DNA of 5,147 nt from Nitrospinaceae bacterium. GTDB lineage: Bacteria; Nitrospinota; Nitrospinia; Nitrospinales; VA-1. The notes under the pieces were generated by a model. The model ran no database searches. It had not been told where the DNA came from and saw only the letters and a list, made by a program, of their open reading frames with translations. Numbering within the stretch: position 1 is the first letter of the stretch; every line of letters begins with the position of its first letter. Below, piece after piece: positions 1-5,147 of the stretch. Made by a program: the position numbers and the translations under genes. Location: positions 1-5,147 of the forward strand of contig JAPYPM010000176.1 of NCBI GenBank assembly GCA_029937635.1. Reading direction: 5' to 3'.

Positions 1-245
1 CAACTCGAAAAGAGGTTCAAACTATATATGATCCAGGAAACCCCGTTACAGATAAATATGGTGATACCGTATTATTAGCTTCAGCATTTCCTCCAGGAGC
101 AGGGCAAACGTGCTGGACCAAAACACTTCACAAAACAGATAAAGCACTCGTTATACGGTTTCAGTTTTATAATGGTGACTTCAAGTGGCATCAGAACGGA
201 TTACGTAGTCATGGGGTTCGGGCTGTTCGGGTGATTAGCAAATAG
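1..245 (+). CDS. DUF1566 (Lcl_C) family protein, C-terminal part
   Basis: The reading frame is open from the window edge (first full codon at 3) to a TAG at 243-245, giving the last 80 residues of a protein whose start lies outside. It contains FPPGAGQTCWTKT, which lines up with FSAGFCFLCWTSE and FSPGGGFTTWTSD in the next two genes. It ends HGVRAVRVISK, matching the (R/L)-x-V-R ending typical of DUF1566 domains. The family has a C-type-lectin-like fold, is often found in surface or secreted proteins, and usually has no known biochemical activity. The segment is more diverged from the two downstream paralogues than they are from each other. Because the N-terminus is missing, a signal peptide or further domains cannot be judged. 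Family assignment is fairly secure; function is unknown. Confidence 0.75.
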   Translation, partial: TRKEVQTIYDPGNPVTDKYGDTVLLASAFPPGAGQTCWTKTLHKTDKALVIRFQFYNGDFKWHQNGLRSHGVRAVRVISK

Positions 246-333
246 TTTGGTAGAGTTTGGTTTGTGTTTTAAAAAAATAGTATTTAAAATTGAAGTTATG
301 TAGATCAGGCGATATACCCCAAAAGGAATAAAT

Positions 334-792
334 ATGACTGAAGAAATCACAATAGATCAAGCAAGGTTCAAGGAGGGTGAAAAGGGAATTATTATTGAAC
401 TCTCTAAGGGCTTGGTCTGGATGAAATACGATACCTATCAATTATCGAACAAATGGATGAGTTGGGTTCAGGTACGTGACTATGCCGAAGAATTAAATCA
501 AAAAATGTATGCAGGTTATAGCAACTGGCGTATGCCGAGTACTTTAGAAGCTAAGAGTCTGTATGACAAAAAATATACGAATAAAGATCATATGGGTCAA
601 GAGGTTCCCGTAGATGAGATCTTTAGCGCAGGTTTTTGTTTTTTATGCTGGACCAGTGAAGTGAGAAATAAAATTCAGGCAATACGCTTTGGATATCGCA
701 AAGGTGTTACTACTTTTGATGATGCTTATAGAACGTCTCGCGGTGCAAGTCGACTGGTCAGGGACATTCTTAAAGAAGACGGCCTTTTGTGA
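334..792 (+). CDS. DUF1566 (Lcl_C) domain protein, single domain, 152 aa
   Basis: This is a complete small protein made almost entirely of one DUF1566 domain. Diagnostic segments in order are GLVWMKYD (residues 26-33, the 'GL-W' motif), W41/W44 and the DYAEELN helix (49-55), AGYSNWRMPS (60-69, the hallmark GY-x-x-WR-x-P), CWTSE (105-109), FGYRKG (119-124) and the closing SRLVRD (139-144). No signal peptide or membrane segment is visible, so it looks cytoplasmic unless exported by another route. The ATG is supported by AAAAGGA at 321-327, six bases upstream. The gene starts 88 bp after its upstream paralogue and ends 35 bp before the next one, on the same strand, so co-transcription is plausible. 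It is closest to the following gene. Its molecular role is unknown; the fold suggests ligand or partner binding rather than catalysis. Confidence 0.85.
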   Translation: MTEEITIDQARFKEGEKGIIIELSKGLVWMKYDTYQLSNKWMSWVQVRDYAEELNQKMYAGYSNWRMPSTLEAKSLYDKKYTNKDHMGQEVPVDEIFSAGFCFLCWTSEVRNKIQAIRFGYRKGVTTFDDAYRTSRGASRLVRDILKEDGLL

Positions 793-827
793 TTTAATTT
801 GATTTTTAGGCTAATTGAGATAATAAG

Positions 828-1277
828 ATGATACTCGAAGGAGATTTAGCATTGACGGATGAAAAACGGTTTTGTGACAATGGTGATGGTACGGTTACTG
901 ATACAGAGAACAAGTTGATGTGGAGTCAGACGGATGCTTATCAAGATACTAGTAAATGGACTAATTGGTTCATGGCAGAAGACTATATAAAGGATCTCAA
1001 TAATAAAAAATTTGCAGGCTATGTGAATTGGCGAATGCCAAACATGGAGGAAGCTGAGAGCTTATTCGATGAGGATGTTCATATACGGGACATGGATCGA
1101 TTTGAAATTTATATTGACCCAGCGTTTTCTCCAGGGGGGGGGTTCACTACTTGGACTTCTGATGAACGCCCTCACGGGACAGCATGTATTTTTTATTTCA
1201 GATATGGCCATGCAAATAGTAATCATAAAGAAGATATTACAAAAGACACTATAAGAGCTGTCCGTGATATTGACTAA
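828..1277 (+). CDS. DUF1566 (Lcl_C) domain protein with internal G9 tract, 149 aa
   Basis: This is the third DUF1566 paralogue in the row. It has the classic family opening RFCDNGDGTVTDTENKLMW (residues 14-32), then DYIKDLNNK (52-60), FAGYVNWRMP (62-71), ESLFD (77-81), TTWTSD (107-112), FRYGHA (124-129) and the ending IRAVRD (142-147). Between W32 and D81 it shares many positions with the preceding gene (AYQ/TYQ, KW, W, DY, LN, K, AGY-NWRMP, EA, SL-D), indicating a local duplication. Like that neighbour it has no signal peptide. The ATG at 828 has only a weak purine-rich site (GAGA 817-820), with a 7-base spacer. Codons 102-105 (CCA GGG GGG GGG) form a run of nine G at 1134-1142, unusual in this AT-rich DNA; one base gained or lost there would truncate the protein. 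The function is unknown. Confidence 0.85.
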   Translation: MILEGDLALTDEKRFCDNGDGTVTDTENKLMWSQTDAYQDTSKWTNWFMAEDYIKDLNNKKFAGYVNWRMPNMEEAESLFDEDVHIRDMDRFEIYIDPAFSPGGGFTTWTSDERPHGTACIFYFRYGHANSNHKEDITKDTIRAVRDID

Positions 1278-1310
1278 ACAATGGTTAGTAATTTTGATGA
1301 ATTACCTTTT

Positions 1311-1327
1311 TAAGGAGAAGCGTTATC
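1311..1327 (+). promoter_or_regulatory. Strong Shine-Dalgarno that places the start at ATC 1325
   Basis: TAAGGAG at 1311-1317 matches the 16S anti-Shine-Dalgarno over seven bases. Seven bases separate it from ATC 1325-1327. No ATG, GTG or TTG lies in the SEC-C frame at a useful distance. The nearest ATG (1347) is in another frame and meets a stop after five codons. The site therefore decides the start of the SEC-C gene and makes that start non-canonical. Confidence 0.65.
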
Positions 1328-2161
1328 GAGTCATATAGAGTCATCAATGAGCAGGAAAGCCTAAACTCGATTATTCCATACAGGTTTGAGGAAGAGGATT
1401 ACGAACACACCTATGTTCTAGAGGATTTTTACTGCACAAACCCATTTTGTGATTGTCAGCATGTCACTGTGTCGTTTTCTCAACAGGATAATCCAAGTAA
1501 TCAGATCTCATTTTTGCTCAATTTTGATAAGACTCAGGGGCAGTTACCAAATCAAAAAAAATATACTAAGATTCAATCTGAAATCATCAAGGGCTTTGTT
1601 AAAAACCTTCCTAAAGAACTCTTAGTTTTATTCAAGCAGCGATACACAGAGGCAAAGGCTTTTGGAGAAAAAGATCCTAAATCTTATCTTGTTCTTGAGC
1701 CAGGAAGATATGTTAATTATATGGAGTATTTTCCCCGGAATAGTGAAAATCTAAATTTTTCATGTGAAGAAGAAAAATATTTTTCTGAGGATAGCTATGA
1801 ACTCGATCCGAGAATTGATAACCGCGATGTAAAGTTGGTATTTTATCCATTTGCGCTAGATGATAAAAACCTTAAACCTATTTTTACATATACGTATAAT
1901 TTTGACGAGGACAAAAGAAGTGAAGCGGATAGTAAGTTAGATGCTAAAGAGACCGATATTCTTTTAGGACTCAATCAGAGTTTTCCTAACCTTTTTGAAG
2001 TTTTCAAAAAAAGATATAAGCAAGGAAAATCAATGGGGGAAGACTTATTGAAAACAGGTCCCAAAATACCGGTGTTCGAAGATAAGGTAAAGCCGAATGA
2101 TCTATGTCCTTGTGGGTCTGGAAAGAAATATAAAAAATGCTGTGCTAGTAAAGTAAACTAA
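1325..2161 (+). CDS. SEC-C motif protein with duplicated domain, probable ATC start
   Basis: The C-terminus carries a textbook SEC-C zinc-binding motif, CPCGSGKKYKKCC (residues 261-273 counted from 1325; Cys 261, 263, 272, 273). The frame stays open upstream of the first conventional start (GTG 1469) to a stop at 1298-1300. That extra stretch encodes FYCTNPFCDCQHV, with Cys 37, 42 and 44, of the kind seen near the N-terminus in relatives of this family. GTG 1469 has no Shine-Dalgarno and would cut this motif off. TAAGGAG at 1311-1317 is a near-perfect ribosome site whose 7-base spacer leads exactly to ATC at 1325, so I take that as the start (278 aa). If ATC is not used, the annotated protein would be 230 aa from 1469. 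An ATC from a substituted or miscalled ATG is also possible. The two halves (about 36-115 and 158-239) resemble each other. No signal peptide is visible. The function is unknown; SEC-C usually serves metal-dependent partner binding. Confidence 0.8.
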   Translation: MESYRVINEQESLNSIIPYRFEEEDYEHTYVLEDFYCTNPFCDCQHVTVSFSQQDNPSNQISFLLNFDKTQGQLPNQKKYTKIQSEIIKGFVKNLPKELLVLFKQRYTEAKAFGEKDPKSYLVLEPGRYVNYMEYFPRNSENLNFSCEEEKYFSEDSYELDPRIDNRDVKLVFYPFALDDKNLKPIFTYTYNFDEDKRSEADSKLDAKETDILLGLNQSFPNLFEVFKKRYKQGKSMGEDLLKTGPKIPVFEDKVKPNDLCPCGSGKKYKKCCASKVN

Positions 2162-2236
2162 TTAGATTATTGAGGTAATGCTTTGATTGATCTATTTTTT
2201 GAACTAAATATTGTGTCGTTAAATAGGAAATTTTAA

Positions 2237-2833
2237 ATGGCTAATTTAGAAAGAAAAGTTAAAAAGGTACAGGCTAGGCATATTTTGGTTGGGAAGAAGG
2301 AATTAGCCGATGAAATAAAAAAGAAGATTGATGATGGTGAAGAATTTTCTAAATTAGCAGAGGAGCTTAGCGAGTGCCCATCAAAGAAAAGGGGCGGAGA
2401 CCTCGGTTGGTTTGGTAAAGGAGCGATGGTGCGCCCATTTGAAGTTGCTGCTTTTTCGGCAGATGAAGGAGAAATCGTTGGGCCGGTGAAAACAGAATTT
2501 GGCTATCATATCATCTATGTATATGAAGTGCAGGATGATATAGATCCTGATGCAGGTCCTCCCACAGGTGATGAGGATGCAGATGAGGGTACTTTACGCC
2601 TCGTTGCAGAGAACTATGCTCATGAGTTTATGATGCTTGGTTATTCAAGTAAAAAAGTCCTTAGCTTGTTTACCAGTCCTCATTTTAAGTCAGCTAATGC
2701 TGTTTATAATATACTTGGCCTTGATGAGACGAACAAAATTATTGCCTTGGTTTTTGGGCAAGTAGTAGAGGAGAAGAAGGATGGTGAGGAAAAACCATCA
2801 GAAGAATCAATTCAAGAGGGCAGTGGAAAGTAA
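2237..2833 (+). CDS. Parvulin-type peptidyl-prolyl isomerase with extra C-terminal domain
   Basis: Residues 11-99 form a PpiC/rotamase (parvulin) domain that catalyses cis-trans isomerisation of prolyl bonds. The parvulin active-site positions are all present: RHILV with H15, ECPSKKRGGDLGWF with C47, MVRPF with M64 and F68, and FGYHII with H91. The domain resembles the small cytoplasmic PpiC of E. coli. There is no signal peptide or membrane anchor, so it is unlike the periplasmic SurA/PrsA class. A linker rich in Asp, Glu, Gly and Pro (99-118) leads to a predicted helical domain at about 119-175 (ENYAHEFMMLGYSSKKVLSLF, then NAVYNILG). A charged tail (176-198, many Glu/Lys) follows. I do not recognise the C-terminal domain with certainty. 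The ATG has AGGAAA at 2225-2230. The gene follows the SEC-C gene by 75 bp on the same strand and faces serA. Confidence 0.9.
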   Translation: MANLERKVKKVQARHILVGKKELADEIKKKIDDGEEFSKLAEELSECPSKKRGGDLGWFGKGAMVRPFEVAAFSADEGEIVGPVKTEFGYHIIYVYEVQDDIDPDAGPPTGDEDADEGTLRLVAENYAHEFMMLGYSSKKVLSLFTSPHFKSANAVYNILGLDETNKIIALVFGQVVEEKKDGEEKPSEESIQEGSGK

Positions 2834-2860
2834 AAGAATTCCAAACTTATAGAAGCGACG

Positions 2861-2898
2861 AAAAAAACGTGAGGATGAGAGTGGATGCTTCTCATTCC
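2861..2898 (-). terminator. Likely intrinsic terminator of serA
   Basis: Read on the minus strand, GGAATGAGA (2898-2890) pairs with TCTCATCC (2880-2873) with one bulged A and a nine-base loop. TCACG and a run of seven T (2867-2861) follow. It lies 43 bases past the serA stop. The five-base gap between stem and T-run makes it less than ideal. On the plus strand the same hairpin could also help stop transcription from the isomerase gene. Confidence 0.5.
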
Positions 2899-2906
2899 TT
2901 TGCCGA

Positions 2907-2930
2907 GGATTCTAAGTGAAAGTCCTTTTT
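2907..2930 (+). terminator. Weak intrinsic terminator of the plus-strand genes
   Basis: GGATT (2907-2911) can pair with AGTCC (2921-2925), including one G-U pair, around a nine-base loop. Five T follow directly (2926-2930), then GTCTTTT. It lies 73 bases after the isomerase stop, in the convergent gap before serA. The stem is short, so the call is tentative. Confidence 0.35.
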
Positions 2931-2941
2931 GTCTTTTAATC

Positions 2942-4522
2942 TCACAAGAGAACAGTACTAACATTTAAAATACCTTCTATTTTGTGCAGGGCATCAATTG
3001 TTTTACTATCGGGTTGTGAGTCAATATTTACAACGGCAACCGCTTTATCCCCTTCTTTAATTCGACCCAAATGGAATCCAGCAATATTAATGTTGTTGGC
3101 TCCTAAAACACTTCCGAGTTTTCCTATAACTCCCGGCACGTCCATATTGGTAAGTACAAGCATCCGCTTTGAAAGCACAGCCTCAAAATGAAACTCATTA
3201 AATTGAACAATTCTTGAGTCTCCTTTTCCAAAGACCGAACCTGTTACACTGCGTTCCCCATCACTAGTTTTTGCGGTAACCGTTATAGTGCTTGTATATT
3301 GGTGGACTTCGGTGCTTTTAGATTCTTTGACTTCAATTCCCCGGTCTTTTGCTATAAAAGGGGCATTGACCATATTGATACCTTCAATATTTCTTGTGAG
3401 AAGCCCTTTTAAAACAGATATTGTGACTGCATCGATTCGTTGTTCTGCCACTTCTCCGTTGTATTGAACTTCCACGCTAGTTAGAGGCCCATCTAACAGT
3501 TGAGAAACAAATATCCCCAAATCTTCTCCTAGCTTCAAATAAGGTTGGATTTTACTCAGGGTATCGGCATCAATTGATGGCATATTGACGGCATTACGGA
3601 CATTCCCGTTTTTAAGATAATCAATGATTTGATCGGCAACTGCTATCGCAACTTTTTCCTGAGCTTCTTCGGTCGATGCGCCTAGATGAGGGGTACAGAT
3701 AATTTCATCAAAGTTTAGTAAGGGACTATCTGGAGATAATGGCTCTTTAGCGTATACGTCGAGCGCAGCTTGAGCTACTTGTTTTGTTTTGATTGCTTCG
3801 ATAAGTGCACTTTCATCAATGAGATTGCCACGCGCACAGTTTACTATCCGAATTCCAGGTTTAGCCATACTAAACTCTTTAGTACTAAGTAAAGGCTTCC
3901 CATCCAGTGAGGGGGTGTGCAAGGAGAGATAGTCAGATTGCTTCAAAAGTTCAGGAAGGTCAACGACTTCTACACCAACTTTGTCAGCATATTCCTTGGA
4001 TATAAAAGGATCGTGAACTAAAACTTTCATGTGAAACCCTTTCGCACGATGAGCAACGATAGTTCCGATTCTTCCCAAACCGACAATTCCTAATGTTTTG
4101 CAGTGAAGCTCTTTCCCCATGAATTTTTTTGGGGCCCAGGTTTTCTGATCTTTGAGCATAGACCGTGCTTGTGGAATATTGCGAGACATTGATAGCATGA
4201 GCGCCATTGCGTGCTCTGCTGTGGTGATAACATTACCTTCTGGGGTGTTCATGACAATGATACCTTTTTTCCCTGCTGCAGCTACGTCGATGTTGTCTAC
4301 CCCAATACCAGCTCGTCCGATAACTTTAAGATTTGTGGCCGCTTCGATCACATCAGAGGTAACCTTGGTCGCACTGCGGACGATTAGCCCATCATAAGAA
4401 GAAATTATCTTTATCAGTTCTTCTTTGGGTAAACCAGTATTGACGCCCACATCGATTCCGGACTCTTGTTTGAGTATGTCGATTCCTAAGCTTGAAAGAT
4501 TATCTGCAACAAGAACTTTCAT
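2942..4522 (-). CDS. serA: D-3-phosphoglycerate dehydrogenase
   Basis: SerA oxidises 3-phosphoglycerate to 3-phosphohydroxypyruvate with NAD+, the first step of the phosphorylated serine pathway, in the cytoplasm. At 526 aa it is the long (type 1) form. Residues 1-310 hold the substrate and nucleotide domains: GRAGIGVDNID (69-79), the NAD-binding GLGRIG (148-153) with the cofactor Asp of HDP (D171), catalytic Arg in CARGNLID (R231), Glu in AKEPL (E260) and His in CTPHLGAST (H279). About 320-450 is the intervening ASB domain, and 454-526 is a C-terminal ACT domain (VLTNMDVPGVIGKLG, NINIAGFHLGR), which in this family can bind serine for feedback control. The ATG is supported by GGGAG (minus strand, 4534-4530) seven bases upstream. 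It converges with the parvulin gene and sits 94 bp downstream of an aminotransferase remnant. All key residues are intact. Confidence 0.97.
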   Translation of the reverse strand: MKVLVADNLSSLGIDILKQESGIDVGVNTGLPKEELIKIISSYDGLIVRSATKVTSDVIEAATNLKVIGRAGIGVDNIDVAAAGKKGIIVMNTPEGNVITTAEHAMALMLSMSRNIPQARSMLKDQKTWAPKKFMGKELHCKTLGIVGLGRIGTIVAHRAKGFHMKVLVHDPFISKEYADKVGVEVVDLPELLKQSDYLSLHTPSLDGKPLLSTKEFSMAKPGIRIVNCARGNLIDESALIEAIKTKQVAQAALDVYAKEPLSPDSPLLNFDEIICTPHLGASTEEAQEKVAIAVADQIIDYLKNGNVRNAVNMPSIDADTLSKIQPYLKLGEDLGIFVSQLLDGPLTSVEVQYNGEVAEQRIDAVTISVLKGLLTRNIEGINMVNAPFIAKDRGIEVKESKSTEVHQYTSTITVTAKTSDGERSVTGSVFGKGDSRIVQFNEFHFEAVLSKRMLVLTNMDVPGVIGKLGSVLGANNINIAGFHLGRIKEGDKAVAVVNIDSQPDSKTIDALHKIEGILNVSTVLL

Positions 4523-4549
4523 TCTATAACTCCCATAATTTATATATTT

Positions 4550-4555
4550 ATTATA
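4550..4555 (-). promoter_or_regulatory. serA: Possible -10 element for serA
   Basis: TATAAT occurs on the minus strand 27 bases before the serA ATG, in a very AT-rich stretch, and would give a leader of roughly 20 bases ending in the GGGAG ribosome site. No convincing -35 hexamer is seen at 16-18 bases spacing, so this rests on the -10 match and position alone. Confidence 0.3.
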
Positions 4556-4616
4556 AAGATAATTACGTTAGGTTGTTTTACGATAAAGAAATTTAATTGC
4601 ACGTATTGAAAACAAA

Positions 4617-5050
4617 TCAATAACCTTCCAATAGAATCTCTTGTGCTGACGAGACGCCTTTCCCTAAAGTGATATTATGTCCCATTTTTTTAGCGCCGTT
4701 TCTAAAGCTGAAATAGAGATGATGACATCAAAGTTGTCCACATAACCCAAATGTGCGATGCGAACAACTTTGCCTTTCCATTGATCTTGCCCACCAGCAA
4801 GGATGAGACCAAAATCGTCTCGCAGGCTTTTAACCAGTTTTCCACCATCAAGACCCTCAGGAACGAAACAACCTTTAGCATAGGGCTATCAGGAGCAACC
4901 ATTGTTAAGCTCATTGTCTCTATAGCAGCTCGGCGTGGCTAGAGCCAGACGATTGTGCCTTTTAAAAACGTTTTCCAAGCCGTCTTCTTTAATATCATTT
5001 AGCACTACCCGCACTTTTCCTAACAACACCGTAATGAATCAGACAGGTAA
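4617..5050 (-). pseudogene. Remnant of class V aminotransferase (serine-pyruvate / alanine-glyoxylate type)
   Basis: Conceptual translation across frames recovers the C-terminal third of a PLP-dependent aminotransferase. Read from high to low coordinates, the pieces are VRVVLNDIKEDGLENVFKRH and LALAT (from about 5014), RAAIETMSLTMVAPDSP, AKGCFVPEGLDGGKLVKSL, then RDDFGLILAGGQDQWKGKVV, RIAHLGYVDNFD and SALETALKK, and finally MGHNITLGKGVSSAQEILL ending at TGA 4617-4619. Three frame breaks separate them: an extra C at the GG of 4932-4933, a lost base near 4882-4883, and a lost A in the seven-T run (plus strand) at 4685-4691. A TGA also lies at 5039-5041. Family members are about 380 aa. The N-terminal two thirds, including the PLP lysine, is absent, because an unrelated frame ends at 5082. 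Such genes often sit next to serA in Desulfobacterota-like genomes. It cannot make an active enzyme as it stands. Base-calling errors could explain single-base indels but not the missing N-terminus. Confidence 0.8.
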
Positions 5051-5081
5051 CATAAAATAGCCATAGGTCAAAATATAATTC

Positions 5082-5147
5082 TTAGGCCTTATACTTTTCA
5101 AAATCCTTCATATAATCAATCAGAGCATCAACGCCAGCTTCAGGCAT
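5082..5147 (-). CDS. C-terminal tail of an unidentified protein, possibly cytochrome c
   Basis: From the window edge the minus strand reads MPEAGVDALIDYMKDFEKYK plus Ala and a TAA at 5082-5084. The first ATG may be internal rather than a start, since no upstream sequence is visible. The pattern Met-Pro, a short turn, then an amphipathic helix ending in a Tyr-Met-Lys segment resembles the C-terminus of small class I cytochromes c, where that Met is the distal haem ligand. No CxxCH is in view, so this is only a resemblance. It lies just upstream of the aminotransferase remnant. Confidence 0.35.
   Translation of the reverse strand: MPEAGVDALIDYMKDFEKYKA

Noticed and set aside
288..318. Promoter-like TTGAAG and TATACC pair before the second DUF1566 gene
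   Set aside because: The implied transcription start would fall inside the ribosome binding site, leaving no usable leader.
235..441. 68-aa minus-strand open frame
   Set aside because: It overlaps the end of one DUF1566 gene and the start of the next. It is rich in Phe, Tyr and Leu from AT-rich antisense DNA and has no recognisable domain.
1069..1254. 61-aa plus-strand open frame inside the third DUF1566 gene
   Set aside because: It is an alternative frame of a well-supported gene and has no ribosome site.
2183..2210. TTGATT and TAAATA spaced 16 bases before the isomerase gene
   Set aside because: The matches to the consensus hexamers are weak (4/6 and 3/6) and such pairs are expected by chance in AT-rich DNA.
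2982..3191. 69-aa plus-strand open frame opposite serA, and a similar one at 4152-4397
   Set aside because: Both are antisense to serA codons encoding conserved domains.
4702..4914. 70-aa minus-strand open frame starting MSLTMVAPDSP
   Set aside because: Only its first 11 residues belong to the aminotransferase frame; the rest is a shifted reading of the same remnant, so it is not a gene.
4751..4942. 63-aa plus-strand open frame
   Set aside because: It lies antisense to the aminotransferase remnant, whose minus-strand translation matches a known family.
4960..4968. Possible fourth frameshift at the T4A5 run in the aminotransferase remnant
   Set aside because: On recounting, the frame runs through cleanly here (GLENVFKRHNR), so no lesion is needed at this site.

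Overview
The window is AT-rich bacterial DNA with clear Shine-Dalgarno sites. The aminotransferase-serA neighbour pair recalls Desulfobacterota and related lineages (SAR324, Nitrospinota). That placement is an inference from gene style, not from a marker gene.

Layout: positions 1-1277 hold three consecutive plus-strand genes of the DUF1566 (Lcl_C) family. The first enters from outside the window. The other two are complete, small (152 and 149 aa), lack signal peptides and are clearly paralogous. Positions 1325-2161 encode a SEC-C zinc-motif protein. Its reading frame, N-terminal Cys motif and Shine-Dalgarno all point to a start at 1325, which is a non-canonical ATC codon; the first conventional start (GTG 1469) would remove the Cys motif. 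Positions 2237-2833 encode a cytoplasmic parvulin-type prolyl isomerase with an extra C-terminal domain. A short convergent intergenic region (2834-2941) with terminator-like hairpins separates these plus-strand genes from serA on the minus strand (2942-4522), an intact long-form D-3-phosphoglycerate dehydrogenase.

Upstream of serA, at about 4617-5050 on the minus strand, lies a decayed remnant of a class V aminotransferase (serine-pyruvate / alanine-glyoxylate type). Only the C-terminal third remains, broken by three frameshifts and a stop. Further upstream, at the window edge, is the C-terminal tail of another minus-strand gene, perhaps a cytochrome c.

Functionally, serA makes 3-phosphohydroxypyruvate, the first step of serine synthesis. 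The aminotransferase relic suggests a serine/glyoxylate metabolism pair that has lost one member here. The plus-strand genes are accessory: tandem DUF1566 paralogues, one with a G9 tract that could slip; a SEC-C protein with an internal duplication; and a chaperone-like isomerase. No mobile element, RNA gene or CRISPR array was seen.
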